From contig CAIIXF020000008.1 in assembly GCA_903813345.2 (NCBI GenBank), forward strand, positions 13,936,822 through 14,000,821: a stretch of 64,000 nt of DNA. Reading direction: 5' to 3'. The notes beneath the pieces are model-generated. The model made no database searches and was not told the origin of the DNA. It saw nothing but the letters and a program-made list of their open reading frames with translations. Below, piece by piece: positions 52,504 through 64,000 of this stretch. The translations under genes were made by a program, and so were the position numbers. This DNA comes from Owenia fusiformis. Taxonomy: Eukaryota > Annelida > Polychaeta > Sabellida > Oweniidae. Each line of letters starts with the position of its first letter. The stretch's first letter is position 1.

Positions 52504-54457
52504 TAGGGGATTAGGGGATCTTAATTTTAAAAAATTCTCTGTAGCAATGATAAAAAAACAATACTGAATAAAGAGCAGAAAATGGAAGAATGTGTCTTTT
52601 ATATTTATTTTCAGGTGTGGTATACCACATATTTGTTGGAGGACATTAAATTTTTTATTTTATGAAAGAACTTCTGACCAGTAATCAATAAGATGGCTTT
52701 TTCCATTATTGGTCTGAAGAGGAGACCAGACTAGAGTTCATGTACCTCCCACCAAGGCCTCAATTATATTTCTATAGAGTAGAAAATGCCAGATAAATTT
52801 CCTGTTACAGTTTCGCAATTTCAGACCACATCTGCAGGTCACTATTTATCATTTAAAGGTGCAATAATTAGTGCAGAGGGGTCATTCAACGATCATGAAC
52901 CAGTGTCAAAATATATTGAAGTTTGGATATTTCATCAAGACAAACATCTATTTTTATTATCTTCAAAAAAATCCCCTAGATAAACATTATTTTAGCTGAT
53001 ATTCCTCTTGAAACATGGTGGATCTTAAAATTATAAAAGTGGAAGTCCCCTTTTTGAAGCTTTGAACTGAATTTACACTTCTTAATGCTGAAATTGATAA
53101 TTTATCCATACATTTTCAGAAAATAGGTATGTCAAAGAAGATGTTAAACCAAATGTTGCCTTGATAGCTCAGATAAAATGAAAAAACTCCTATTTTCTCT
53201 ACAGTCCTTATTGCCCCTTTAAGACCTGCTTTGCATCTAAATTACTACTTTACAAGCTTTGCAATTTGGACTCTTACTTAATTGCTGGCATAGCCTGGCC
53301 GTTTTGAATTTAAGATAAGGAGGGGTTTCCCCTCTTGAAAACAAGAAGCTGAAAGTGAGGCTTACCAAGAGGGGATTTTGCCTCCCAAAAAGTCATAAAA
53401 ATGTTCAGCCAGCTTTTAGCTTTTCAAAAATTCCAGCAGGGGTTCACCTGAACTTTGGCCTAAAATCAATTGAAAAGTGCTCAGAATGGTGAAACACTGC
53501 ATGCTTTTGAAAGAATCTTTGGTCTCAGGGGACCCCCCTCTCCAAATCCCCCTGGCTACTGGCCTGATGTTGATGCAGTTTGAATGTTTCTGTTCAGATT
53601 GAACATTTACCTCAGTAAGTAAAAATCAAAATGCTTTAAAAATGCACGTACAAAACACACATTGTCAAACATATCCTTGTTTGTTCAAAAATCAATTGGA
53701 GATAATACAGCCAATAATGTAATCATGTACTATCCTATTCCCATGGGCTCTATCAGGTGGTAGAGCCCATGCCTATTCCTGAACATGGAGGATAAAAATG
53801 TTTTCTAGCTTTTAATAAAAAACAAAGTTATGTCCCCAATTTTTTGGTTTGATTATGAAACATGTTTATGTCATGGTCATTTTAATTAAAGATATACATA
53901 AAGTTATTTTTAGGCCTCTGAGTGGAGAAGTGTTTCATGATTTCAGTGTACATTGTTGTGAGTTGTAAACCATAGATCTATTTTTTAAATGTTAAAGGTT
54001 CAAATTGTATTCTATTCAAATTATATCACTGTTAAACTATATATATATGCTTTAAATAGGCTTATTAGCCTTTTGCGGATTATTGATGTAGATGTAAACA
54101 GCCCCCTTAATTCAAACTCTTATAAAATGGTTTCTAACTAGTTCAATATATCTATTGCACACTGTCCGCATTCACCTTGAACCAACCACAGGTAAATCAT
54201 AAATCAGGTCTTAAAACATGGGGAGAAACTTATTAATAATGTGATTTTCTCTTGTAATACAATCCCAAAAATCCTAATATCATAACATGTCTGTTAAAGT
54301 ACTAGTAGAATGTGAGAAGCTCATTGAAATCGAGCATTTGTACCAATTTGATTAAAATGTTAACACTATTCTTACGATTTATGAATAAAAAAGACCTGAT
54401 TATTTAAAAATCAAGGTATGTAATTTTACCGCTGAATCACAAATCTATAAAATTAAA
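52504..54457. other. Intergenic: PWP2 3' end and upstream flank of the Ly6-like gene
   Basis: Likely PWP2 polyadenylation signal AATAAA (52567-52572) about 65 bases after the stop. A decayed copy of the CAGGCCCGTAGCCA-type MITE spans about 53287-53573 (ends GCCTGGCCGTTTTG and GGCTACTGGCCTG). An 11-bp perfect stem, CATGGGCTCTA/TAGAGCCCATG, lies at 53742-53771. Otherwise no gene seen. Confidence 0.5.
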
Positions 54458-57225
54458 ATGGACTCGTTAATGCTGAAAGTCTTCCTGCTTCTGTTGCCGT
54501 TTATTAAAGCAGCAACTGTTAGTAAGTATATCTTTGATTCTTGATTAGTTTCTGAACATACCTGTAACTTCAAAGCCATAGATTATTCATTTTAGATCTA
54601 ATGAACCCGGAAATGAAAAAATTGCTCAGTTCTTGATTTTATTTTTATACCTGTACATCAGTTATAAACGATGAAGGAGAATAATTAGAAAGTCTAGTAT
54701 AGCATTTTTCTACCTCTCCAAAGTTTCCCTAGAGTCTACCGAAAGACAGTAGTTCGGCCGTAGGTATTTAGCCGCTGAACTTGCTATTTGAGCAGAATAT
54801 TATTTCCATTTCTTGAAAATTAGTTCACATCCACATTTACAGTAAAACAAAAATTTTAAATTAATTAATTTTAAAACGAAAATATTATATAATAGATTTT
54901 TATCAATTGAAATTTTGGGTTTATTAATTTAGTTTTTTAGCCCCTCTAGTTTCAATCAAGGACGTCAACCAGGTTGACGTCCTTGCTTCAATCAAGTATA
55001 GTTGTGGGGGTGATTTGAAAAATCAATCCCACATTTATGGGGGTAATGTAGGTCCAGTAATGTACAGTAAAATTTTAAATGTTAGTAACTACTTTGAGTT
55101 TAAAAAATAAGCAATCATAGGACCATATTGAAGCAGTATGTGTAAAAATAGAAACATTTATACATGTCCCAACTTTTGTATATTTTAGTTTGTGTTGTAG
55201 TTTAGCTATCATATCTGTGCCCTCTTATATTTTGATGCTTCTCCGCCATGTTATTTTCGGAAAAATTAACATGGCTGAAACTCCCTAAATTACAAAAGGC
55301 CACAGCTTTACTGCACATTATACATAACTATCTGAAATATACAAAAGTTAGGACAAGTACATATGTTTCTATCTTTTTATATACTGTTGCAATATAGTCA
55401 TTTGATTGCTTATTTTTTAAATTCAAAGTAGATCATTTAAAATTTTACTGTACATTACTGGACCTACATTACCCCCATAAATGTGGGATTGATTTTTCAA
55501 ATCACCCCCACAACTATACTTGATTGAAGGAGGGGCTAAAAAACTAAATTAATAAACCCAAAATTTCAATTGATAAAAATCTATATCCGCATAAGAAACC
55601 GTTGGTGTTTTTGGCATTCCTAAACATGGGCGTAGGGCTATATTTTGAGTTGGTACGTACTCTCGGGGATGCCTGATTGCGTGGCCGAAGGTCGTTCATC
55701 GCAGGGGGTCCGGGGGTATGCTTTTCCGCGAATTTTTTTTTCAAGGACGTTGTTTGATGGAACAATAAATTCGCAAATAAATTAATGCATTTTAACACAT
55801 TTATAATTTTTTCAAATTCATTTGGTACGCCTGTGCATGTTTTGCGTAATAGGCGCTACGCCCATGCTAAAGCATGCTGTATGCTGTATCATAGCCCCCG
55901 GGAACATGTATAAAAAATCTTGTCGACATCTGTATTACTTATTATTAAAAGTAATAAGTAATACAGATGTCGACTCGTTTTTTTATACATGTTCTTGGGG
56001 CCTATGTTCTGTATCAGTAACCAAACAGGTAAACATTAATAAATAAATATATGTAATTGTTTTGCAGCTGATGCCCTCCTTTGTTACAAATGTACATACA
56101 TCAATTTCTACACTGATGAGAACGCACTCAAGGAGATATCCAACCAACTCTTGGCAAGAAGTCAACAAGCGTGCCAGTTTAATAATGAATATGACGACAA
56201 ACATGCAGTGGAGAAGGAGGGTTGTAGCTATGCACCATCCGGTTATGTCAATAAATGTCTAAAACTAGAATCTAAAGTTACGGCATCATTCTTAGGTATG
56301 TAATTACTAAGTGATGATATTTTGAAAGTTTGGGGTTCAAAGCATGATGATGGGTCACATGATTGGTGGATTTTTATTCTTTAACCCATTTTCATATAAA
56401 ATAACTTATAGCGTAGGATTCATTTATCTATGCAGTATATTATAACAAGTTTTATTATGATTAATGAATTATCCACAATTTGAATTCTGCACTTGTTACC
56501 ATACAACCAACAAATTTTTCTACATTTCAATATTGTCTTCTTTATATTTAGTAAAACAAATTATTCCTTATTTCATTATGTGTCCTCTTTATCTTTGAAG
56601 AAAACAATATTCTATTTGTCAAAATTTGTTGAAGAAATTTATTCCACATTTCATTTTTGTCGTCTTTAAATTCAAACTATTTTACATTTCAGTAGTTGTC
56701 CTCTTTATATAAGAAGTACAAATTTGACAACATTTCAATATTTCTCCTTTTTATATTCAATGGATAAATCTACATAATGATATCTTATTAACTTATTGGT
56801 TATAACACTGTGTTCTAATTTATTCATGCGAGGCACTTATCAAACAGATGAATTTATATTTAAAGGACACATTTTATCAGTATCATCTTTTCTATCATAG
56901 AAAAGCAAATTATTTCACTGACTTATTGGTTATAACTTTGTATTCTTATTAATCCATTTTAGGCAATGATTATTCATTTGACATAATAAAGAGAGGATGT
57001 GTCCAAGTCACTGATGAAGGGCGGTGGAAAGGGAATGGATGTAAGACCGACCCGGGAGAAGATTTCATAAAACAAATCACAGATGATGTTGAAAATCTAC
57101 ATGTAAAAGGTATTACAGGAAGGACATGTTATTCCGAATGGGAATTATCTAATAGTGGCTCATTGTTGACTGTTTCCATAGCAACTGTTGTGTTGCTATT
57201 AGTTACTGGAAGGCTAGTGATGTAG
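54458..57225 (+). CDS. Small secreted Ly6-like, probably GPI-anchored protein (3 exons)
   Basis: Exons 54458-54521, 56068-56295 and 56963-57225, GT-AG borders, both introns phase 1; 184 aa. Exon 1 encodes a signal peptide (MDSLMLKVFLLLLPFIKA). Exon 2 starts the mature domain with LLCYKCTY, the C-x-x-C opening typical of Ly6/uPAR and Quiver-type three-finger proteins. Eight cysteines follow in all (C-Y-K-C, QACQF, GCSYAP, NKCLK, GCVQV, GCKTD, RTCYSE). The C-terminus is an SNSG stretch followed by a hydrophobic tail (LLTVSIATVVLLLVTG), which fits GPI attachment. The signal exon/phase-1/split-domain layout is usual for this superfamily. The canonical final C-N pair is not seen (TCYSE instead), so subfamily is open. 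Such proteins act at the cell surface as receptors or modulators of channels; no specific role is inferred. The long first intron holds large inverted repeats. Confidence 0.85.
54895..55583. mobile_element. ~690-bp palindromic element in Ly6-like intron 1
   Basis: Arms of 250-300 bp: TTTTTATCAATTGAAATTTTG at the left and its inverse at the right, continuing through GTGGGGGTGATTTGAAAAAT and GTAGGTCCAGTAATGTACAG. A spacer of ~140 bases separates the arms. The left arm carries a 36-bp micro-insertion (54951-54986) that the right arm lacks. Confidence 0.85.
55624..55865. mobile_element. CATGGGCGTAG-type MITE
   Basis: CATGGGCGTAGGGC at the left and GCGCTACGCCCATG at the right are imperfect inverted ends. 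No coding capacity. Confidence 0.55.
55880..56015. repeat. Long hairpin ~50 bp before Ly6-like exon 2
   Basis: GTCGACATCTGTATTACTTA pairs with TAAGTAATACAGATGTCGAC perfectly. Pairing extends outward through TATAAAAAA and GGGAACATGTATA to TGTATCATAG, with a short loop. Stem of roughly 55-60 bp; either a small MITE or a candidate hairpin RNA. Confidence 0.75.
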
Positions 57226-58611
57226 ATTGGCATTCTGAGTGCAGTAAATACAAAAGTGGAGTAAGCAGCAAATACCCTGTCCAAGAGTTAACAATATTTC
57301 GAAGATAAATATGACATGGCTCACAATTGGTTAATGTCGATGTGATACACTTAACATCCAACAAATAATGAGAACTCAATATTTACTCCATAAAGAATCA
57401 AGACTCTCATAGTCTAAAATGAAGCGCATATAATCACAAACGACCAAAGGCAAGGAAACATAAATATCACACACAAGGAAATGTGAAAACATATCATTTT
57501 GATCAGCAGATAATTATTTCAATAGATTGTTAGCAGTGCAAAGTACTACTACTAGTAAATCATGGGATGGAGATGCAGCAAAATGGATCTCCAAAATTGT
57601 TAGAGGCTAGAATATTACTGTATTCTATCCACATAAAATAAAACTGAAGTATTGTATTTGCAATTTGCTCTGATGTTTGTATATCCAACCATTCTTTCTC
57701 CATCTTCGACTCATATGCTCAAAATTGAATACAGTGAAACCTGTAAGGTTAAACATCTTTAGAAGTGGAACACATGTGAGTGGAACACTTTTGGGAGGTA
57801 CCATTGGAGTTCCACTTAAACAGGTTTTACTGTACATGCATACATGTAAATTCCATGCATCCTGATTCCTGATCTACTCATGCTTTAACTCCTTATTGCA
57901 TTAGCTTAACCCTGATATAAACGCAGTGATCTCCCCAGCATTAAACAAAGTGGGCGCACCCACCTGAAAATCCTTTTGCACCCAGTTAAAAATGAGAAAA
58001 ATCATGAAAAATTGGCATATTGTGACCAAATTTGGTCTGAATTGTGAAAATTAGAATTTTGCACCCACCTGAGAAACAGTCCTGGGGAGATCACTGTAAT
58101 GTATGATATAATATACTTGTACATTTGTAGTTTCAAACAGCCATTATTCACTTGGTGCTATTGGATTATTTAGAGATTCTTTAATGGGTTCTTGTATTAA
58201 AGGTTCCTCATTCTGAAGTGGGAATAGAGGGCATAATATGATAATGTACTGCTGCACTTCTATGGATGCTTATAGTACATAAAGAATTACCTTCAAGTGA
58301 ATCGTAAATAAATTAATCCTTTACCAGAATAATTAACTTTCCTAGACAAATGATCTCTATGTAATCCAAAATGGTTGTTATAGAGTTAGTTCCTTTAAAG
58401 TTGTATCAAAAAATTGTGGATAAAATGTCATTTTTTCTCTTGTATGTAGTTTTCTAAAGAACAGTACATGTTTTTATTAAATAAGCAATAATTTTCAAAT
58501 TTTGCAGTTAAACTGTTCAACTTATATATATTATCAGGAGATGTGATTAAGTGTCATGTTCTTGTTACATTACAAGTGATAAAAACTGGCATAAATCCTA
58601 TGTACTGTATA
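57226..58611. other. Ly6-like 3' UTR/flank and intergenic sequence
   Basis: No further coding sequence. AATAAA-like signals at 57637 (AAAATAAAAC) may end the Ly6-like transcript. A pogo-like MITE lies at 57732-57832. GATCTCCCCAGCATTAAAC (about 57931) and CTGGGGAGATCAC (about 58083) form the ends of another small inverted-repeat element. Confidence 0.45.
57732..57832. mobile_element. 101-bp pogo/Tigger-like MITE
   Basis: CAGTGAAACCTGTAAGG at the left and AAACAGGTTTTACTG at the right, TA on both sides (57730-57731, 57833-57834). Interior GTGGAACAC phrases match the copy at 60789-60958. Confidence 0.8.
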
Positions 58612-58747
58612 CACGGTGTCCAACCCAAACACTCTTACATGCATGATGAAGCGTTTCATTAGCCGCCATTTTATTTCGCTCCACAGCGTTTTTGCATGAA
58701 TGAAACGCTCTGTCGTGCATGTAGCAGTGTTTGGGTTGGACACCGTG
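58612..58747. mobile_element. 136-bp foldback MITE
   Basis: CACGGTGTCCAACCCAAACAC at the left, inverse at the right, arms continuing through ACATGCATGA and AGCGTTTCATT. GTATA flanks both sides (58607-58611, 58748-58752). Confidence 0.9.
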
Positions 58748-58752
58748 GTATA

Positions 58753-60788
58753 TAATATCTTTTTATGATGGAGAAATGTAAGTGTATTCTTCAGGCATAC
58801 AATGTTATTTATATTTATACGTCAAACCAACTGTTCTACAAATTAAGAATGAAAATGGCTGTTTATTTTTTATTTCGTTTGCCGTAAATTGTGTTGCCTA
58901 CTTTTGGATTTTAAATTACAAACATGGTAATGTTTAATAATATGTAGAAAACGTGTAAAGCTTTAGATTCCAAGCCCAGAAAAGATCTGATTTTGTAACT
59001 ATTTCCAGCATTAGACTATTTATAGTATATGTGTTTTTTACACAAACTATTTCTTATTTTAGATCTGATGTATTTTACAACCAACCCTGTATTTTAGAAG
59101 CATTTTTTGATTGAGATCTGATTTATATACTTGGTATGTGAATTACAGTCTTCACTACAGCCCAATTTAAGACCATTTACATAGGTTAATTACCTACATG
59201 ATTATCATGTTTCCTGTGGACTACTCTCTGGACTGAATGGAATAAATCAGTATTAAACAGTTCAAATGAAATAAACAGCCAGGGTTTGTGCGGTTGAATT
59301 AAGTCTGCTTGTTAATTTGGCTTATGAGTCATTACTTTTCATTACATTTAACTTTTTTATTGTGATTTTTGGAGACATTTTGGAAAAAAGATCTGAGAGT
59401 TACATATGTTGTAACTTGTGCCAGTCAACAGGGACATTTTGGTTATATTGTTAAATGTAGATTTCTTTGTTAAGAATAAATGTAGACTGATTTAATCGGA
59501 GTGTTTTCAGGCAAAAACAGTCCAAAGAAAAGCCTCTACTTCTAGGCAGCACCTCTATTAATTTGTGTGCCAATTACCCGTTCTCTCTCTGGGCTGTACA
59601 TAAACCTGATTTATACTCATACCAACTACAGTTTATGTAGTTATAAAAATGCCAATTTCATTGTGAGAATAATGTGTATACTAACTCATCTAATATATGC
59701 TGTACATAAAATAACATTGTCACATGACATTTTTTATTACTATTCAGGGAGAAACACTACACAACATTCCAAACATTGTGCAACATCTGAAAACCTCTGG
59801 GACCAACCGAAAATGTTTGGATTGGCAGGGGTCCACATTTAAAAAATTTGTAAAAAGAAAAATGCCAATGAGAAAAATAAATTTGGGACTAAGAAAAGTG
59901 TTCACATTTAGAGGTGTTCAGATTAGAGAGGTGTTCAGATATCTATTTCATTGTATCATTTTGCCTGAGTGTGCTTACATTCCAAAAATGTAGTATTATA
60001 GATAGCTTGATTTTGGCATCTCTTAGCAAGTGAGTTCATCACAATTTTATGTTTAACAATGATGTCATAGATGTTAGACAAAATTTTATGTTCACAGATG
60101 TTAGACACAATTTTATGTTTAACAATGATGTCACAGATGTAAGACACAATTTTATGTTTAACAATGATGTCATAGATGTAGCTAGCGATGAGGCACTTGA
60201 TGCCTCACCAAACTAAAACATTTTTATTCAACTTTTTTACTGAAACTGAAAATGTGTCCCATAGTAGTATTGTAAGAGCATGAGGCTCGCTTTTGCCTTG
60301 CCTATTCAAATTTGCCTCGCCTCTCTTAATTTTCCTCATCTATTTTAATCTTGGCTGTACCCTTGGATCCCTGATATATTGAAATATGATTATTTAGAGA
60401 ATAAACGATATAATTTGTCGCAACAAAATGCTCACTAATTAATTTTTCATTTATTTGAACGAAGTTTGAAATTGTATAAATTCAGGAAAATGTATAAAAT
60501 ATATAAATGTAATAGAATTATGCATCTGTATAAAAGCTTTTAGGTAGAATATTTAGATTTAAATTGTATAAACTGACATATACAATAACTCTCAGAAGAA
60601 ATAGGGCCTCAGAAGGAACAGCTGTGAATGTTTTCGATGATGTTTGCTACACATGTATGTAATAATGGTGCAGACTGTTAAAGATTATGAACCTTGAAGG
60701 ATGAGTTAAGGTTATAATATGGAAGATCAATGACCATTTGAATAATGTTTAATCCATAAACTTTGACTGAGATATTATAATAGCAATA
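58753..60788. other. Intergenic; no gene seen
   Basis: AT-rich. Short frames only. Decayed pogo-like phrases at about 59760-59945 (GAGGTGTTCAGATTAGAGAG). Tandem repeat at 60043-60180. Confidence 0.45.
60043..60180 (+). repeat. ~50-bp tandem repeat, three copies
   Basis: Units ATTTTATGTTTAACAATGATG + TCATAGATGTTAGACA are repeated with substitutions; the middle unit is partly deleted. Confidence 0.8.
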
Positions 60789-60958
60789 CAGTGAAACCTG
60801 TTAAGTGGAACACCTCTACAAGTGGAACATCACTAGAAGTGGAACACCTTTCAGAATCCCAAGACCCACTGACTTAATGTTACATGGACCTCTATAAATG
60901 GAACAACTCCCAATACTTAAGAGGTGCCAAAGGTGTTTCATGAAGACTGGTTTTACTG
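60789..60958. mobile_element. 170-bp pogo/Tigger-like MITE
   Basis: CAGTGAAACCTGTTAAGTGG at the left, GACTGGTTTTACTG at the right, TA on both sides. Three GTGGAACA phrases inside. Confidence 0.8.
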
Positions 60959-60960
60959 TA

Positions 60961-62690
60961 TTGTTGGCAGAAGGAATATTTTTTGACTGTGCAGATTTAT
61001 AAAACTCGGTTATAAAGCTTCAGTTGCATGTTTGTTCTGTGTGCCATTTCTTCAAAATATTGTGAATTAAGATTCATGAATACGATTCATGTATATATTC
61101 AATCTGTATATTTTCATATTTTACATTAATAAAGTTTTGTATATTAAATTGGATATTGATTTTCTTATGTATTTGTATTCATGCCTATGGCAGACAATAT
61201 ATCACCCTAGATATAGAAACAAGAGTTTGATCGATTTTGATTTAAGACGTTATGTTAGTGACCTTGTTTTATTCAAACCAAGACGAGGAGGATTGGGTCC
61301 CAGGTCGATATTTTTAATCTCCAAGCTATTTGTTCATGTGCTGATTTCTACAGCAAAGATGCATAATTTGAAATGCATTTTTGTTTGGAAATTAACCAAA
61401 ACACACGATTCAAATTTTGAAGATGTGAAAAAATGGTGGCTGTTTAATCTTTTAACCAGTACATGATTCCAGAATATTGAGAATGAATCTTTGGAGCTAG
61501 TCTTCCTTCATTACTGTGGACCAGCACCACCCCTATCTACGTCACCAACACAACCCAAAGAAGATCAGGGGGGGGGGGGTCAAGGGTCTTGAACCAAAAC
61601 TACCTGTGGGAGCTTCATCATCAGCTCTATCTTTCATCCAAGGGGGTTGGAGTCCCAGTGTGCTAAAGCATGCGTTATTAAATTTTAAGAAAAGCCAGAA
61701 AGTTTCAGATCAAAAGACCAAATACAAAAAAGTTATCAAATATTGAAGGGGGCACCCGGGGCAGATTTCTCCAAGGCTCATACAAATAAATCATCTGTTT
61801 TGTAACATCTATAAATAACTTCTACTAACACACATTGATGCCTAAGATGACATTAATCCAATGAAAAAATGATAATCTGGTATAGCGCTCCTCACACATA
61901 CATTATTATTATCTATATATTAAAATGAAAAGAATGGGCTTGATTCAAGACTAAAAAATAAAAATAAACTAGATTTTTTGTATTTAAAAGAAAAATTTTA
62001 TTGTTAAAAAAATATGCAAAAAAAGATTCAAAACATTTCTATGATTTTGATTACATACGAATAACAGAAAAGTAAAGTTCATCAATACATAATAAATTTA
62101 ACAATATGTTGTATGTACAAATAAAATCTTTACAAATACTAATCTAGTAAACAAATATTAGAATCATTAAATGGCATTTTTAAAACCTTGATCCAAAATA
62201 CTAGATCTGGTATAATGTTCCTATCAATAAATACTGCCTGATAATTTTTATTTAAAAATGACAAACTCACTGTGCACTACATGAGTGTACATGAAGTTTG
62301 TGTTGAAATGTGGTAAATACATGTAGTCTAAATACTCTAGTCTAAATATAAAATTTTGAATGATAATATTGCACATTTTCAATAATATAAATGAAGCCAA
62401 TTTTAGTCACAGTTTTAGACTAATTTTTAGTATTTTGATCAAAATTTTTCTCAATTTGGGATCAGGGGTCAGGGGATCAGTTTTGAAGATTTCATAAATT
62501 GGAACTCATGATTTAGTTCAATTATGATTCAATATTATGACAAACTGCCCCTGCATAAAATATTTCATATTTGTATGTAAACTTTACTACATAGATATTG
62601 AAACTTGAGACTATACATGACTGTAGTCTGTTACATCACATAATGCTTGACTTGTGTACAATTACATTTCTGTTTCTCAGAAAACATCCC
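60961..62690. other. Intergenic; no gene seen
   Basis: AT-rich, with one G-run (61569-61579) and short frames only. May include the 3' UTR of the minus-strand gene ending at 63218, but the poly(A) site cannot be placed. Confidence 0.4.
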
Positions 62691-62699
62691 AACTCATAG

Positions 62700-62900
62700 A
62701 TCAAAAAGATCAAAAATAGATCATAGATCAAAAAGCATGAGCATTGATCACACTGTGTCCACAGATTATAAGATCACATTTTCTATTCATTGATCATAAT
62801 GTCTTTGCATAGATCATAATGTTAATGCCTAGACTGTGATGTCTATGCATATATCACATTGTTTATGTATATATCATAAGTTTTGTGCATTAATCATATT
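62700..62900 (+). repeat. Degenerate GATCATAATG tandem repeat
   Basis: About seven ~30-base units built on ATTGATCATAATGTCT.TGCATA, strongly degenerate. Confidence 0.65.
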
Positions 62901-62969
62901 TTTTGATTTGACACCTTCTCGCCTCATGACGTTTGACTCCTACATGCAGAATGTCCGACACCAATTGTA

Positions 62970-63216
62970 ATGAGCTTAGCAAGAGGGGGAGAAACCCCAG
63001 AGTTCAAAGATGACATACGCTTATAATGTAAATCTGTATTGAGATGACATCGTCGCTGATTGGTTTAGCGAGTCGATCGTTGATTAGTTTAAAAGTAGGT
63101 CAATTTGAAAACTTTGAAAACCAAGATGGAGGGGAAACAAGTATACGTAAAGGAGGTGCACGAAGGAGGAAATCGTATGTCATCAATTGAATCATGGGGT
63201 TTTCCCTCCTCTTGAG
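62970..63216. repeat. Imperfect inverted repeat (MITE-like)
   Basis: GAGCTTAGCAAGAGGGGGAG and GATGACATACG at the left are mirrored by ATCGTATGTCATC and CTCCTCTTGAGCTTAGC at the right. It directly abuts the stop codon of the minus-strand exon. Confidence 0.65.
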
Positions 63217-63217
63217 C

Positions 63218-63612
63218 TTAGCACAAGCAAGGAAGACGGTGATGAGGAATAGTCGGTGGCCAATCAGGATGCATCAGGAAGTCACCTCTATTTGCTCGCG
63301 GATGCTTCAATGTCACACCAGCTGAACGACGCATATTTTGCGCATCAGTATGTTTAGCGCTGCTATAAGTCTCTAATGGCTTAGCATTGGGATCATTGAT
63401 GTTTGTACGACCCCATGGTGGTTGGACTCTCCATCCTGTATGATCCATGACTGGATTGGTGGACTGATCATGAATATATGTTTGGCAATGTCCCCGATGA
63501 TAGTCACCATTTTGTTTCTGGGATGATTTATCAATAGGGGCAGTGTAGCCACCATATGTTCCCATAGACCCATATTGTCCTGGTTTTCGGTATTGATCTA
63601 GAGCATCTAGTT
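63218..63612 (-). CDS. Last exon of an unidentified minus-strand gene
   Basis: Acceptor TTTTTGTAG precedes 63612 (minus strand), then 130 codons and a stop at 63218. The exon starts in phase 1. The peptide is hydrophilic, basic and rich in Pro, His, Tyr and Gly, with short segments such as YRKPGQYGSMGTYGGYTAP, GWRVQPPWGRTNINDP, MRRSAGVTLKHP and a C-terminus MHPDWPPTIPHHRLPCLC. No domain recognised. The composition recalls small axonemal microtubule-binding proteins, but that is only an impression. Upstream exons lie beyond the right edge or in the last 390 bases, where none is seen. Confidence 0.6.
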
Positions 63613-64000
63613 CTACAAAAAGAAACAGTACATGTGCATATATATTTAAAATCACATGGAGTAAGCATATAGACATGTAACCATATCACCTATATATCTA
63701 TTGTAATAGTATACATAATGTAAACTGAAAGTATTCATTGGAGAATGCTATTTTGAAGTTTCTTGAATACTATGATGGCTTAAGGGATTGTCTCAAAGTT
63801 TCAAATTAGAAAAGTAAAATTTTAACATAATCAGTTCAATCATGAGGTTTTTTGGTTGTTCTAATAGTAATAACTAGACCATCCGCAAACACTTGACAAT
63901 GAATCACTATTTGAAAGAGAAATATTCTTTGGTGAAAAAAATTAACCTTAAATAATTTTTAATATAATGTCTTATTTAACAGACTGATCTTTTACAATTT

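Noticed and set aside
61089-61466. 125-codon plus-strand frame
   Set aside because: AT-driven Phe/Ile/Tyr-rich start, no motif, no splice support.

Overview
This is eukaryotic DNA from an invertebrate animal. Genes are split by GT-AG introns, repeats are mostly non-autonomous DNA transposons and LTR-retroelement relics, and there is one 500-base assembly gap (7020-7519). Several FoxQ2-type forkhead genes, TIR adaptor-like exons and a Ly6-like GPI-anchored protein suggest a marine deuterostome. An enteropneust hemichordate such as Saccoglossus is my best guess, but that is inference.

The backbone is one long plus-strand gene, PWP2/UTP1, a WD40 protein of the small-subunit processome. Sixteen exons run from 8979 to 52503. 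The first ~77 codons are missing, either in the gap or outside the window. Two of its introns are very large and hold unrelated genes. Intron 12124-33338 (21.2 kb) carries four FoxQ2 genes: three nearly identical 393-aa intronless copies on the plus strand (13821, 18982, 25062) inside large segmental duplications, and a more divergent two-exon copy on the minus strand (31203 to 29713), tail-to-tail with the third. All four share a TATA promoter with a palindromic forkhead-type site 11 bp upstream of the TATA box. Intron 34461-46787 (12.3 kb) carries a minus-strand gene with two TIR regions (40378 to 37412). Its first TIR region is broken by an in-frame TGA, and its C-terminus has a weak RHIM-like motif.

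Left of PWP2 (1-7019) are remnants of env-bearing LTR retroelements with nested MITEs, and next to the gap a fragment of a Crypton-like open frame. Right of PWP2 is a three-exon gene for a small secreted, probably GPI-anchored, Ly6-like protein (54458-57225), then a repeat-rich intergenic stretch, then the last exon of an unidentified minus-strand gene (63612 to 63218).

The most unusual structure is how often PWP2 exon edges are copied locally. One exon has an internally deleted tandem copy with both splice sites. One exon has a downstream echo. One 5' splice site with its exon end is amplified into a 22-copy minisatellite. One 3' splice site with its exon start has a decayed upstream copy. 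The FoxQ2 segments are also a natural comparison series: transposon insertions with matching empty sites, an intron present in only one copy, and a proximal promoter block missing from one copy.
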